DNA of 6,002 nucleotides, from contig JAKBAL010000146.1 in NCBI GenBank assembly GCA_021809225.1, positions 1 through 6,002 of the forward strand, read 5' to 3'. Positions 1-6,002 of the stretch are shown here, in pieces. The stretch's first letter is position 1; every line of letters begins with the position of its first letter. Under the pieces are notes generated by a model. The model saw only the letters and a list, made by a program, of their open reading frames with translations, was not told the DNA's origin and did no database searches. Position numbers and translations under genes: made by a program. This stretch comes from Pseudomonadota bacterium (GTDB lineage Bacteria > Pseudomonadota > Alphaproteobacteria > UBA9655).

Positions 1-198
1 GTGCCCCGGTTTACACACATTTCTTATGAAGCTTGGACACCTGAAGGGAAAAAAGTTGAAGGCAGAGCTGCAGGATTTTTAGCCCGTCTCATTCAGCATG
101 AAATTGATCATTTGGATGGGGTTTTGTTTATTGATCTTATTCCTGAAGAAGAACTCGTCACACGGGAAACTTTGAAAAAAATTCGCCAAAAAAGCTAA
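1..198 (+). CDS. def: Peptide deformylase, C-terminal part (5' end outside window)
   Basis: This enzyme removes the N-formyl group from the initiator methionine of nascent proteins in the cytoplasm, using a metal ion. The 65 visible residues hold the family's third motif, QHEIDHLDG, at residues 32-40; H33 and H37 are metal ligands and E34 is the catalytic acid. The preceding stretch (PRF near the start, then an acidic GRAAGFLAR segment) matches the strand and helix before that motif. The first two motifs (GxGLAAxQ and EGCLS, the latter supplying the Cys ligand) are missing because they lie upstream of base 1. A full deformylase has about 170-190 residues, so the GTG at base 1 is an internal valine codon, not a start. 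The gene ends at TAA 196-198. No hairpin terminator is visible after it, and fmt, a common downstream partner, does not follow within the window. Confidence 0.93.
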   Translation: MPRFTHISYEAWTPEGKKVEGRAAGFLARLIQHEIDHLDGVLFIDLIPEEELVTRETLKKIRQKS

Positions 199-267
199 AT
201 CAAATACAATTTTTTCTTTATTCCCAATAGGTTAATTTTAATTAAGCGATAACAAGAAAAAATGCTG

Positions 268-295
268 TTGAATTTATTTTAAAAACTATTAAATT
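268..295 (+). promoter_or_regulatory. Possible sigma70-type promoter for the exported-protein gene
   Basis: TTGAAT at 268-273 and TAAATT at 290-295 are separated by 16 bases and each match four of six consensus positions. A competing -10 candidate, TATAAG at 304-309, lacks a good -35 partner. The surrounding 199-341 gap is very AT-rich, so chance matches are likely. The gap also holds a small AT-only inverted repeat, TTAATT-TT-AATTAA, near 232-245, which I do not interpret. A promoter somewhere here is plausible because the gap separates the downstream gene from def. Confidence 0.3.
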
Positions 296-341
296 GCTTT
301 AAATATAAGTTTTTTTATTAATCTAAGAGAGAGTGTTATTT

Positions 342-2411
342 ATGAGAAAAGCGTTAAGATTTTACTTGGTTGCCTCTACAATGATGAGTTCTATAGCTCT
401 TGCAGGAAAAGAGGAGTATCTTCAAGACCTAGATAAGCAAGGACTAAGGGTTCTTCTTAAAGCTGTAACTCATAAGTGTGACGTTTCTTGGGAGGAAGAA
501 TTTAATCTTAACGATCAACAAGATGACGCAAGAGCAACCTGGGTGAATAATTATATAGATGAATTTTTGGGTGAAAAAAGTAGAAATTACTATTTCCAAA
601 TGAGTAAAATACTGGGAGGGAGGCAAAATCCAGAATTTGTAAGGCTAGAGAATAAGTATAAAAAAGTTTGTGCAAAACGAGACACGCTTATGCACTCTCG
701 TAGCCAATGGTTTATTGCTAATTCTTATAATCAAAACAAGCAAGTGTCGACGATAGTAGTAGGTAATAGCAGCAGGGCTTCAGATCTTCCAATCGACGAA
801 TTCGATGAGAAAGCCTTAAAAGTTGCTATTCAAGTGTTAACGAACAAAAAAAACAAAGACGCTATTTATGCTGAGCAACTTGATCTGCATAATCTTGAGG
901 ATCAAATAAGAAAAGAAAATATAGAGAAATTATTTGAGCTTCTTTCAAAGAATAAAGGTGTCTCCTCTTATGAAAAAAGTCGATACAAAATTTCAGTTCA
1001 AATTGAGAGCCTGAGCAATGAGCGTTCCTATTTGCCACAGCAGCTTTTAGAGATTGAGAGTCGTGTGAGGGTCGCTCAAATTGAAAGACGAGAAAAGCTC
1101 GAGGATTTTCGGCAGAGAAGACAAGATCTTCCCAAGAAGGTAGCTGCTGAACAATACCTTAATGAGCTCAATTTATTGGATGGTTTCTTTCTCACGCAAA
1201 TTCGTGAAGATCATGCTACTTCGAGGCGTCATGATAAGGATATTATACCCCCTGATGCATCATTATATGATGCTATGGGGATATATGCGGAAAGCGTCAT
1301 GTCCATAACGAAGGTAATGAAGACAAATGGGTACGTAATTGGGCTCATTGAAAGGGCGCTCAATCTCTTTCAGGGAGAAGGTGCTGTGAGCTTTCAAGTG
1401 GCAAGCAAAAGAATAAGTGATAAAGCAATTGAATTAGGCTATCCCCAGATACGCCTGCATTTTGAGGGAGATCATTTATATTTTCCCCTTTTTGAAAAGT
1501 TAACGAGTATATACTGCCAGCTTGTCGGCGATCCATCAACCCTCGTATACTCTCAACAAAACGCCTGTAAGAACGGATTATACGGACGCATTGTTTTTAG
1601 TGCTCTTTTAGCTTTTAAAGATCAGCTTGCTCAGGGAATAAACAATCCTTCCCAATTGCCCGTGGCATTTGACGGAAATTTTCTGAATGATGCTGGCTTT
1701 AAAGAGGCTCTTCTTCAGATTCAAAGAGAAGAAGACGCAGATGAGGGGGATTTTCTCAATTTTTGTCAAAGGGCAGCAATTGACAAGGAGAACGTACAAA
1801 AATTAATCTTTGCTAAAGAAGAGGAGCTAAAAAATCTTGCTGCTGCAATGGCTAAAATTCCATTATCTCAACCATCTACAGTAAAACCTTCCTCTTCTCT
1901 GTCAAGTTCAGAATTTGAGGTTGCTCCCCGTACCTTTCGGACAACAGGTGCAAATCCATCGGCTAAAAATAAGCACTCGGCTATTTCTATCCAATTGTCT
2001 AACCAGGAGCTGCGAGATGCTGCGTATGAGCTTATTGTTAATCACCGGACAATAGAGAAAGGCCCGTTGGTCAGAGTCTTTAACCCAAAAGGTGGTGAGT
2101 ACATTGGGTTAGGATCCTTACCCCTCTCTTTGAAGTTTAATGACACAGTTTTTAATCTCTCCTCATGGGTTGGAGCAGTACGTGATGAACCTTTTGCTGA
2201 ATCAGTGATATCAACCTATTTGAGTTTTGTGGGTGGCCAGAGTGATATTCATTCTTTCAAAATTCAATCCGTTGGAGGAATTTTAAAAGAAGTTGTCTTT
2301 GGTGATCACATAAGTGAATCACAAGCAGGGATTTATGTATTTGCCCCTGAAAAAGCTGATAAAAATGCCAATGAATGGTCTGAAGCGAAAGTTGAAGACA
2401 TTAACCAATAA
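342..2411 (+). CDS. Exported protein of unknown function, 689 aa
   Basis: I do not recognise this protein. An N-terminal signal peptide is clear: basic MRK, a hydrophobic core at residues 7-20, and a likely signal peptidase I site after A19-L20-A21. No further membrane segment is evident, so the mature protein should be periplasmic or secreted. Residues 23-505 are mostly charged and helix-prone, with a probable coiled coil around 185-265 rich in Glu, Arg and Lys. Residues about 506-545 form a Ser/Pro/Thr-rich linker. Residues about 546-689 alternate hydrophobic and Gly residues, which suggests a separate beta-rich domain. The mature protein has five cysteines (C46, C110, C392, C409, C475). 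I chose ATG 342 because the purine run AAGAGAGAG at 325-333 ends eight bases before it; the in-frame GTG at 333 overlaps that run and would leave no ribosome site. The gene is monocistronic, with its own terminator. A secreted host-interaction protein is possible, but this is only inference. Confidence 0.87.
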   Translation: MRKALRFYLVASTMMSSIALAGKEEYLQDLDKQGLRVLLKAVTHKCDVSWEEEFNLNDQQDDARATWVNNYIDEFLGEKSRNYYFQMSKILGGRQNPEFVRLENKYKKVCAKRDTLMHSRSQWFIANSYNQNKQVSTIVVGNSSRASDLPIDEFDEKALKVAIQVLTNKKNKDAIYAEQLDLHNLEDQIRKENIEKLFELLSKNKGVSSYEKSRYKISVQIESLSNERSYLPQQLLEIESRVRVAQIERREKLEDFRQRRQDLPKKVAAEQYLNELNLLDGFFLTQIREDHATSRRHDKDIIPPDASLYDAMGIYAESVMSITKVMKTNGYVIGLIERALNLFQGEGAVSFQVASKRISDKAIELGYPQIRLHFEGDHLYFPLFEKLTSIYCQLVGDPSTLVYSQQNACKNGLYGRIVFSALLAFKDQLAQGINNPSQLPVAFDGNFLNDAGFKEALLQIQREEDADEGDFLNFCQRAAIDKENVQKLIFAKEEELKNLAAAMAKIPLSQPSTVKPSSSLSSSEFEVAPRTFRTTGANPSAKNKHSAISIQLSNQELRDAAYELIVNHRTIEKGPLVRVFNPKGGEYIGLGSLPLSLKFNDTVFNLSSWVGAVRDEPFAESVISTYLSFVGGQSDIHSFKIQSVGGILKEVVFGDHISESQAGIYVFAPEKADKNANEWSEAKVEDINQ

Positions 2412-2471
2412 CTTTTTTAAAGGTTAAACCTTATTTGCTTGAGTGTTGAAAACGTTTAAGAAAATAAGCAT

Positions 2472-2510
2472 AAATACCCCGTTGGTTTGCGCCGCGGGGT
2501 TATTTATTTT
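2472..2510 (+). terminator. Rho-independent terminator of the 689-aa protein gene
   Basis: ACCCCG (2476-2481) pairs with CGGGGT (2495-2500). The stem extends outward through AAAT and ATTT with one bulged T at 2501. The 13-base loop can close further by pairing GGT 2484-2486 with GCC 2491-2493. The T-rich tail TATTTATTTT at 2501-2510 follows. It lies about 60 bases after the TAA at 2409-2411. The opposite strand also has a T-containing tail, so it could stop read-through from ctp as well, although it lies almost 400 bases beyond ctp. Confidence 0.85.
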
Positions 2511-2666
2511 GATAGTTAATTAACCTTATTTTTGGATAAAAATGTCTTTTTGTATTTAAAAACAAATTGTTATTTTTACTCATGAGAGCTGTGTGATTGC
2601 ATCTAGTAAAAGGTGAATAGTTTATTGATAATATTGCTACTCCTTCGCGCGTCTTTCTTGATTTAG

Positions 2667-2706
2667 AAAAGCTTTGACACTGCGAAGCTGTGACAGTAGC
2701 TTTTTT
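2667..2706 (+). other. Stem-loop followed by a T6 run (terminator-like)
   Basis: AAAAGCT (2667-2673) pairs with AGCTTTT (2698-2704). ACTG (2679-2682) pairs with CAGT (2694-2697) inside it, leaving a one-sided bulge TTGAC and an 11-base loop. The plus-strand tail is T6 at 2701-2706; the minus-strand tail is a weaker TTTTC. It resembles an intrinsic terminator, but no plus-strand gene lies just upstream. On the minus strand it could act in the 3' region of the ctp transcript. A perfect TTGACA at 2674-2679 also lies within it, with only a poor -10 (TAGCTT) 17 bases further on. Confidence 0.4.
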
Positions 2707-2786
2707 AATCCCGAGAATCCGAGCAACAGTCATCAAGGTAAGATCAGACATAAAAAAAACCCACATGGCGAGAACTTCAAGATGGC

Positions 2787-2849
2787 TCATCACGGCATAG
2801 AAAGGCTGAGTCCTGCTTTGCAGAACAAGCCTTTCGTAGCCAAAGATGA
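2787..2849. other. Long imperfect stem-loop downstream of ctp
   Basis: The segments pair in nested order. TCATC 2787-2791 pairs with GATGA 2845-2849, and GGC 2794-2796 with GCC 2839-2841. GAAAGGCT 2800-2807 pairs perfectly with AGCCTTTC 2828-2835. CTGC 2813-2816 pairs with GCAG 2820-2823 around a TTT loop. Small internal loops separate the helices, giving 20 base pairs in 63 bases. It begins about 28 bases after the ctp stop when read on the minus strand, and a T8 run follows at 2760-2753 on that strand. It could be a 3' UTR structure protecting or terminating the ctp mRNA, part of a small RNA, or a palindromic repeat unit. Confidence 0.5.
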
Positions 2850-2876
2850 CACACTTATTAACCAAATTCAGGTTTT

Positions 2877-4280
2877 TTAGTTTTTCTTATCTGGTTTTTT
2901 ATTTTCCTGATCATATTTTTGGGTAATGGCCATGGTGCGAACAATATCAACAGCCCGCATTAATTGATAATCTTCAACTTCTTTTTTCTTTTTTTGCTTA
3001 TCAGGATCAAGGGCGTCTTCTTCCTTCTTTTTCTGCTCGGCTTCTTTTTCTTTTGCAGACGTTATCGCTGGTTTTGGCTCTTTAGGAACATCAAGTGCGC
3101 CCGTAATATCTTGTTCGTGGAGGAAATCAGCGTCATCCACTTTTTCAAGTTTATTATGGATTTGCTCTACAATAATATCGGGCTCAATCCCCTTGGCTTG
3201 AATAGATCGTCCAGAAGGGGTGTAATATCGAGCAATTGTCAGCTTGATCGCTCCTCCATTGGTAAGGGGCAAGAGAACTTGTACTGAGCCTTTGCCAAAA
3301 GTCTTTGTTCCTACGACAAGGGCACGATGATTGTCTTGCAAAGCGCCGGCAAGAATTTCAGAAGCCGAAGCTGATCCCCCGTTAACCAAAACGACAATGG
3401 GGACTCCTTGGGCAAGATCTGTACCGTCAGCATAGGCACGAGGTTCTGTTTCTGTGCTACGCCCGCGTGTTGACAAAATTTCTTGACCCTTATTTAAGAA
3501 AAGACTAGTCGCCCCAATGGCAGCTGGCAAAAGACCCCCTGGGTCATTACGAACATCGATAACGAGACCTTCCAGTTTGTTGCCAAGCTTCTTTTTGAGG
3601 TCTGCAACAGCTTCTTTTAATAGAGAGACTGTGTTTTCATTAAATATGGCAACTCGAATATATCCGATATTTCCTTCTGTGTGCCATTTAACAGATTTCA
3701 CCTGAATAATGGCACGGGGAAGTTTTATTTCGAAAACATCCTTTCCTTCTCGTTTGATATGGAGTTGAACTTGAGTCCCAGGCTTTCCGCGGAGTAACTG
3801 CACGGCTTCGATAAGTGTCATGCCGGAAACGGGCTTTTTATCAATCCCAACAATAAGGTCCCCGGCTTGCAAGCCAGCTTTTTGAGCGGGGGTATCATCA
3901 ATAGGAGAAATAATTTTAACAAGATTGTTCTCCATAGTGACTTCCATTCCAAGCCCACCAAACTCACCCTTTGTTTGATCTTGAAGCTCCTCATAGCTTT
4001 TTGGATCAAAATAAGCGGAATGAGGGTCAAGAGAAGAAAGCATGCCATTGAGAGCTCCTGCTAAAAGCTTTTCATCGTCAACTTTTTCCACATATTCATC
4101 CTTGATACGAGCAAGAATTGTATCAAAGGTATGAGAATCTAAACGGGGCGTTGTTGAGGTTTCCTGTTGAAAGGCTTCTTCTTTTGTTTCCTCTTTGGTA
4201 TGAGCAAAAGAAACAAAACTTATAACGGCGACAGTTGAAAGAAGTGCAACGCTAAAAAAACTCGGTATTCTAGAAATCAT
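2877..4280 (-). CDS. ctpA: C-terminal processing protease (S41 family) with PDZ domain
   Basis: This is an envelope serine protease that cleaves substrates near their C-terminus. Numbering from ATG 4280 gives 467 residues: a hydrophobic signal segment at about 6-26, an N-terminal helical part (about 45-100), a PDZ domain (about 106-185, with GLGMEV and AGLQAGD), and the S41 core (about 200-370). The core contains GGSASASEI with catalytic Ser305, and TFGKGSVQ with Lys330 and Gln334; this Ser/Lys/Gln spacing matches the Prc/CtpA triad. The C-terminal tail (about 405-445) is unusually Lys/Glu-rich and is coded by A-rich runs. An upstream in-frame ATG at 4292 would add MEQS, but only ATG 4280 has a Shine-Dalgarno (GGAG, six bases before it), so I prefer 4280. 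The gene follows envC closely (either start lies within about 16 bases of the envC stop), so the two are co-transcribed. Likely substrates are envelope proteins or murein enzymes, by analogy with the family. Confidence 0.95.
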   Translation of the reverse strand: MISRIPSFFSVALLSTVAVISFVSFAHTKEETKEEAFQQETSTTPRLDSHTFDTILARIKDEYVEKVDDEKLLAGALNGMLSSLDPHSAYFDPKSYEELQDQTKGEFGGLGMEVTMENNLVKIISPIDDTPAQKAGLQAGDLIVGIDKKPVSGMTLIEAVQLLRGKPGTQVQLHIKREGKDVFEIKLPRAIIQVKSVKWHTEGNIGYIRVAIFNENTVSLLKEAVADLKKKLGNKLEGLVIDVRNDPGGLLPAAIGATSLFLNKGQEILSTRGRSTETEPRAYADGTDLAQGVPIVVLVNGGSASASEILAGALQDNHRALVVGTKTFGKGSVQVLLPLTNGGAIKLTIARYYTPSGRSIQAKGIEPDIIVEQIHNKLEKVDDADFLHEQDITGALDVPKEPKPAITSAKEKEAEQKKKEEDALDPDKQKKKKEVEDYQLMRAVDIVRTMAITQKYDQENKKPDKKN

Positions 4281-4296
4281 TGATTGCTCCATTCAT

Positions 4297-5307
4297 TTAA
4301 TCTAATAGGTATGGGCTAGGATCAATAGATTTCCCTTCTTGCCTTAATTCAAGATAAAGCTTTGGTGGTTTAGCCCCGTACCCAGCCATCGTTCCTAATT
4401 TTTCACCAGCATATACTTTTTGTCCAACCTGTGCATTAATTTTATGCATTCCCATAAAAATCGTATAGACCTTTTCCCCATGATCAAGGATTAGTATATC
4501 GCCTTGAGAGCGGAAAGGTCCTTTAAAAACAATGTCTGCTGCATAGGGGGCTGAGACTTCAGCATTTTTTGGTGTTTCAAAAATAATTCCTTTAGCTTGG
4601 GGACTAAATTCATTTTGTAAAGCTTGGTCTTTAATAATATTCCCTCGAACTGGGCGTTCAAGTCGACAAAAAGGCAGCCTTTGTTTTGCAGCTGCTTCTG
4701 CGGCAGATTTTTCTTTTTTTGAGAGAGTGATACGACTTTCATTTAAAAGAGTATTAACATCATCCTCATCTGCGAGTCGGTCTAACTCATTTTTTTTGAA
4801 ATGCTCGAGTTTTTTCTTCTCTAAAAGACCAAGTTGGGTTTGCTGGAGCTCAATATTTTTAAGAAATTCAATATTTAATTGAGTTTTTTCTTCCATTTCT
4901 TTAGATAGGGCAGAAGCTTCGTTAAGCTCAGCAAGTGTTTGTTGAATGTGCTGCTTAAGCGAAGCTGTAAACGCGCGAACTAATGTAATGCTTCGTAATG
5001 TATTTTGCGTTATTTCTGGATCTCTGAGTATGCGTAAAGGATTTACCCGGCCAAGCCGGGCTAAGAGAGTTAGCTGTTTTGCAATTTCTTCATGACGTTT
5101 TGAAATAAGCGCTTTTTTTTCTTCATGCGTTGAAGACAGATTGTGAAGTTCCTGCTTATGCTCAGTTATTTCTTTTAAAAGTCGTTTTTTATTGATTAAA
5201 AGTTCGAGTCTTTGCTTACGGACATCTTTGACTTCCTTTTTTATATCTTGAGCTTTTGCAAGAGCTGTCAGAAGGAAAAGCAAAAAAAATAAAAAGTATT
5301 TACCCAT
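4297..5307 (-). CDS. envC: EnvC-like murein hydrolase activator (catalytically degenerate M23/LytM)
   Basis: EnvC-type proteins act in the periplasm at the division site, where they switch on N-acetylmuramyl-L-alanine amidases that split septal peptidoglycan. The 336 residues show a signal peptide (MGKY, hydrophobic 5-17, likely cleavage after A17-K18-A19), a long charged coiled coil (about 20-205), and a LytM/M23 domain (about 217-336, starting at RPVRG). The zinc ligands appear lost. The H-x-G-x-D motif reads A238-K-G240-I-I242, and H-L-H-F-E reads K316-L-Y318-L-E320, whereas the DHG at 275-277 remains. This is the pattern of EnvC activators rather than active endopeptidases. Start ATG 5307 has GGAG seven bases upstream and lies inside the gpmI end with an 8-base overlap, so translation is probably coupled. 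One cysteine (C214) lies just before the LytM domain. The function of a specific amidase partner is inferred, and none is encoded here. Confidence 0.92.
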   Translation of the reverse strand: MGKYFLFFLLFLLTALAKAQDIKKEVKDVRKQRLELLINKKRLLKEITEHKQELHNLSSTHEEKKALISKRHEEIAKQLTLLARLGRVNPLRILRDPEITQNTLRSITLVRAFTASLKQHIQQTLAELNEASALSKEMEEKTQLNIEFLKNIELQQTQLGLLEKKKLEHFKKNELDRLADEDDVNTLLNESRITLSKKEKSAAEAAAKQRLPFCRLERPVRGNIIKDQALQNEFSPQAKGIIFETPKNAEVSAPYAADIVFKGPFRSQGDILILDHGEKVYTIFMGMHKINAQVGQKVYAGEKLGTMAGYGAKPPKLYLELRQEGKSIDPSPYLLD

Positions 5308-6002
5308 ATTTTAACTCCAAGAGGGAACAACCTGTCATAGAAGAGGGTTGAGGAAGATCTAAAATTTGCAAAATAGTCGGTGCAATATCGCAAAGTTTTC
5401 CATGATGGAGCGTAGCTGTTGGCCCATTGACCATAATAAAAGGGACAGGATTTGTTGTATGGGCCGTGTGGGGTGACTTTAAAGTCTCATCATACATCAT
5501 CTCAGCATTCCCATGATCAGAAGTTAGCAGAAGACAAGTGTCGGTTTTTTTAACGGCAGTATTCATGCGTCCTAGACATAGGTCAATCGTTTCAATGGCT
5601 TTTCGCGCTGCTGCAAAGTTGCCCGTATGCCCAACCATATCCGCATTCGCGTAGTTGACGACAATCAGAGCATATTTTTGACTTTCAATAGCTTCTACTA
5701 AACAATCTGTGAGTTCATGAGCAGACATTTCTGGGTTAAGATCATAGGTTGCAACAAGAGGAGAGGGAATAAGGATGCGGTCTTCTCCCGGAAACACCTC
5801 TTCTCGTCCCCCATTAAAGAAAAAAGTGACATGGGCATATTTTTCAGTTTCGGCAAGACGCAATTGGTTAAGACCATGCCTTGAAAGGATGGACCCTAAG
5901 ACATCGTCAAGGGGAGAGGAAGGAAAGAGCGCTCCCATCCATAGGTTTAGAGCCTCTGAATAGTCTGTTAATCCGAAAGTCGTAGAGAACTTAATCTTGT
6001 GA
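5300..6002 (-). CDS. gpmI: 2,3-bisphosphoglycerate-independent phosphoglycerate mutase, C-terminal part
   Basis: GpmI interconverts 3- and 2-phosphoglycerate in glycolysis/gluconeogenesis, using manganese in an alkaline-phosphatase-type fold. The reading frame stays open to the right edge, so the ATG at 5938 is an internal methionine. About 233 residues are visible of the usual 510 or so, and the N-terminal part with the phosphoserine is outside the window. Family signatures present are: TDYSEAL and LNLWMGALFP near the edge; RLAETEKYAHVTFFFNGGRE; the metal-binding NYANADMVGHTGN; TSDHGNAE with the Asp-His ligands; AHTTNPVPF with a further His; and CDIAPTIL near the end. No truncation or frameshift is seen. 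The stop overlaps the envC start. Pairing of this glycolytic gene with envC and ctp is a common alphaproteobacterial arrangement, so any operon promoter lies outside the window. Confidence 0.97.
   Translation of the reverse strand, partial: HKIKFSTTFGLTDYSEALNLWMGALFPSSPLDDVLGSILSRHGLNQLRLAETEKYAHVTFFFNGGREEVFPGEDRILIPSPLVATYDLNPEMSAHELTDCLVEAIESQKYALIVVNYANADMVGHTGNFAAARKAIETIDLCLGRMNTAVKKTDTCLLLTSDHGNAEMMYDETLKSPHTAHTTNPVPFIMVNGPTATLHHGKLCDIAPTILQILDLPQPSSMTGCSLLELKYG

Larger units (their letters stand above)
2412..2876. other. Long intergenic region with no convincing gene, containing a higher-GC structured island
   Basis: This stretch lies between the 3' ends of two convergent genes. Its left part holds a weak 10-bp hairpin at 2438-2460 (three G-T pairs, GAA loop), the terminator at 2472-2510, and then about 130 bases at roughly 25% GC. 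By hand count, 2641-2850 is near 44% GC, and its 2761-2850 portion about 50%. This island holds the stem-loops listed separately. A minus-strand open frame (2865 down to 2500) crosses it. It begins with TTG, has no Shine-Dalgarno sequence and runs on into the AT-rich part and the terminator, so I do not call it a gene. It does include a helix-turn-helix-like string, TVARILGIKKATV. The island could be a small RNA, a dispersed repeat or a gene remnant; the sequence alone does not decide. Confidence 0.6.

Noticed and set aside
333..341. GTG 333 as start of the exported-protein gene
   Set aside because: It overlaps the only good purine-rich ribosome site, which is well placed for ATG 342, and it would put MLF before a normal signal-peptide start.
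2674..2702. TTGACA with a 17-base spacer to TAGCTT as a plus-strand promoter for a small RNA
   Set aside because: The -10 matches poorly, and the -35 lies within a stem-loop that explains part of its sequence. There is not enough support to call it.
2500..2865. 121-codon minus-strand open frame with a helix-turn-helix-like segment
   Set aside because: It has a TTG start, no Shine-Dalgarno sequence, an overlap with the terminator of the opposite gene, and an AT-rich low-complexity C-terminal third. It is kept only as a possible remnant in the findings.
2861..2878. AACC-AAATTCA-GGTT followed by Ts as a plus-strand terminator
   Set aside because: The stem is only four base pairs and no upstream plus-strand gene needs it; the T run is the end of the ctp coding strand complement and flanking sequence.
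2964..3287. Phe-rich 107-codon plus-strand open frame
   Set aside because: It is antisense to the Lys-rich tail and core of ctp; the Phe runs are simply the complement of A-rich Lys codons.
5775..5963. 62-codon plus-strand open frame at the right end
   Set aside because: It is antisense to well-conserved gpmI coding sequence and has no features of its own.

Overview
The window reads as chromosomal DNA of an AT-rich alphaproteobacterium. The minus-strand order gpmI, envC, ctp (phosphoglycerate mutase, murein hydrolase activator, C-terminal processing protease) is a familiar alphaproteobacterial arrangement. The low-GC, Lys/Ile-rich coding with many A and T runs suggests a host-associated lineage such as Holosporales or a relative; that placement is inference. 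No rRNA, tRNA, CRISPR array or intact mobile element is visible.

Layout. Positions 1-198 (+) hold the 3' end of a peptide deformylase gene carrying the zinc motif HEIDH. After a 143-base AT-rich gap with a weak promoter candidate comes a 689-codon gene (342-2411, +) for an exported protein that I do not recognise, followed by a good intrinsic terminator (2472-2510). Positions 2412-2876 contain no convincing gene. Within this stretch, about 2641-2850 is roughly 44% GC beside neighbouring sequence of roughly 25%, and it folds into two stem-loops, so it may be a small RNA, a repeat or a remnant. The rest of the window is one minus-strand operon read right to left: gpmI (5' end beyond the window), envC (overlapping gpmI by 8 bases) and ctp (starting just after the envC stop).

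How the genes fit together. Deformylase removes the formyl group from new proteins in the cytoplasm, and GpmI is a glycolytic enzyme. EnvC and Ctp both act in the cell envelope. EnvC has a signal peptide, a long coiled coil and a LytM/M23 domain that has lost its zinc ligands, as expected of an amidase activator at the division septum. Ctp has a PDZ domain and a Ser-Lys-Gln S41 peptidase site, and proteases of this kind often trim envelope proteins and murein enzymes. The unknown exported protein converges on this operon but is transcribed separately. The points most worth a second look are that protein and the structured intergenic island.
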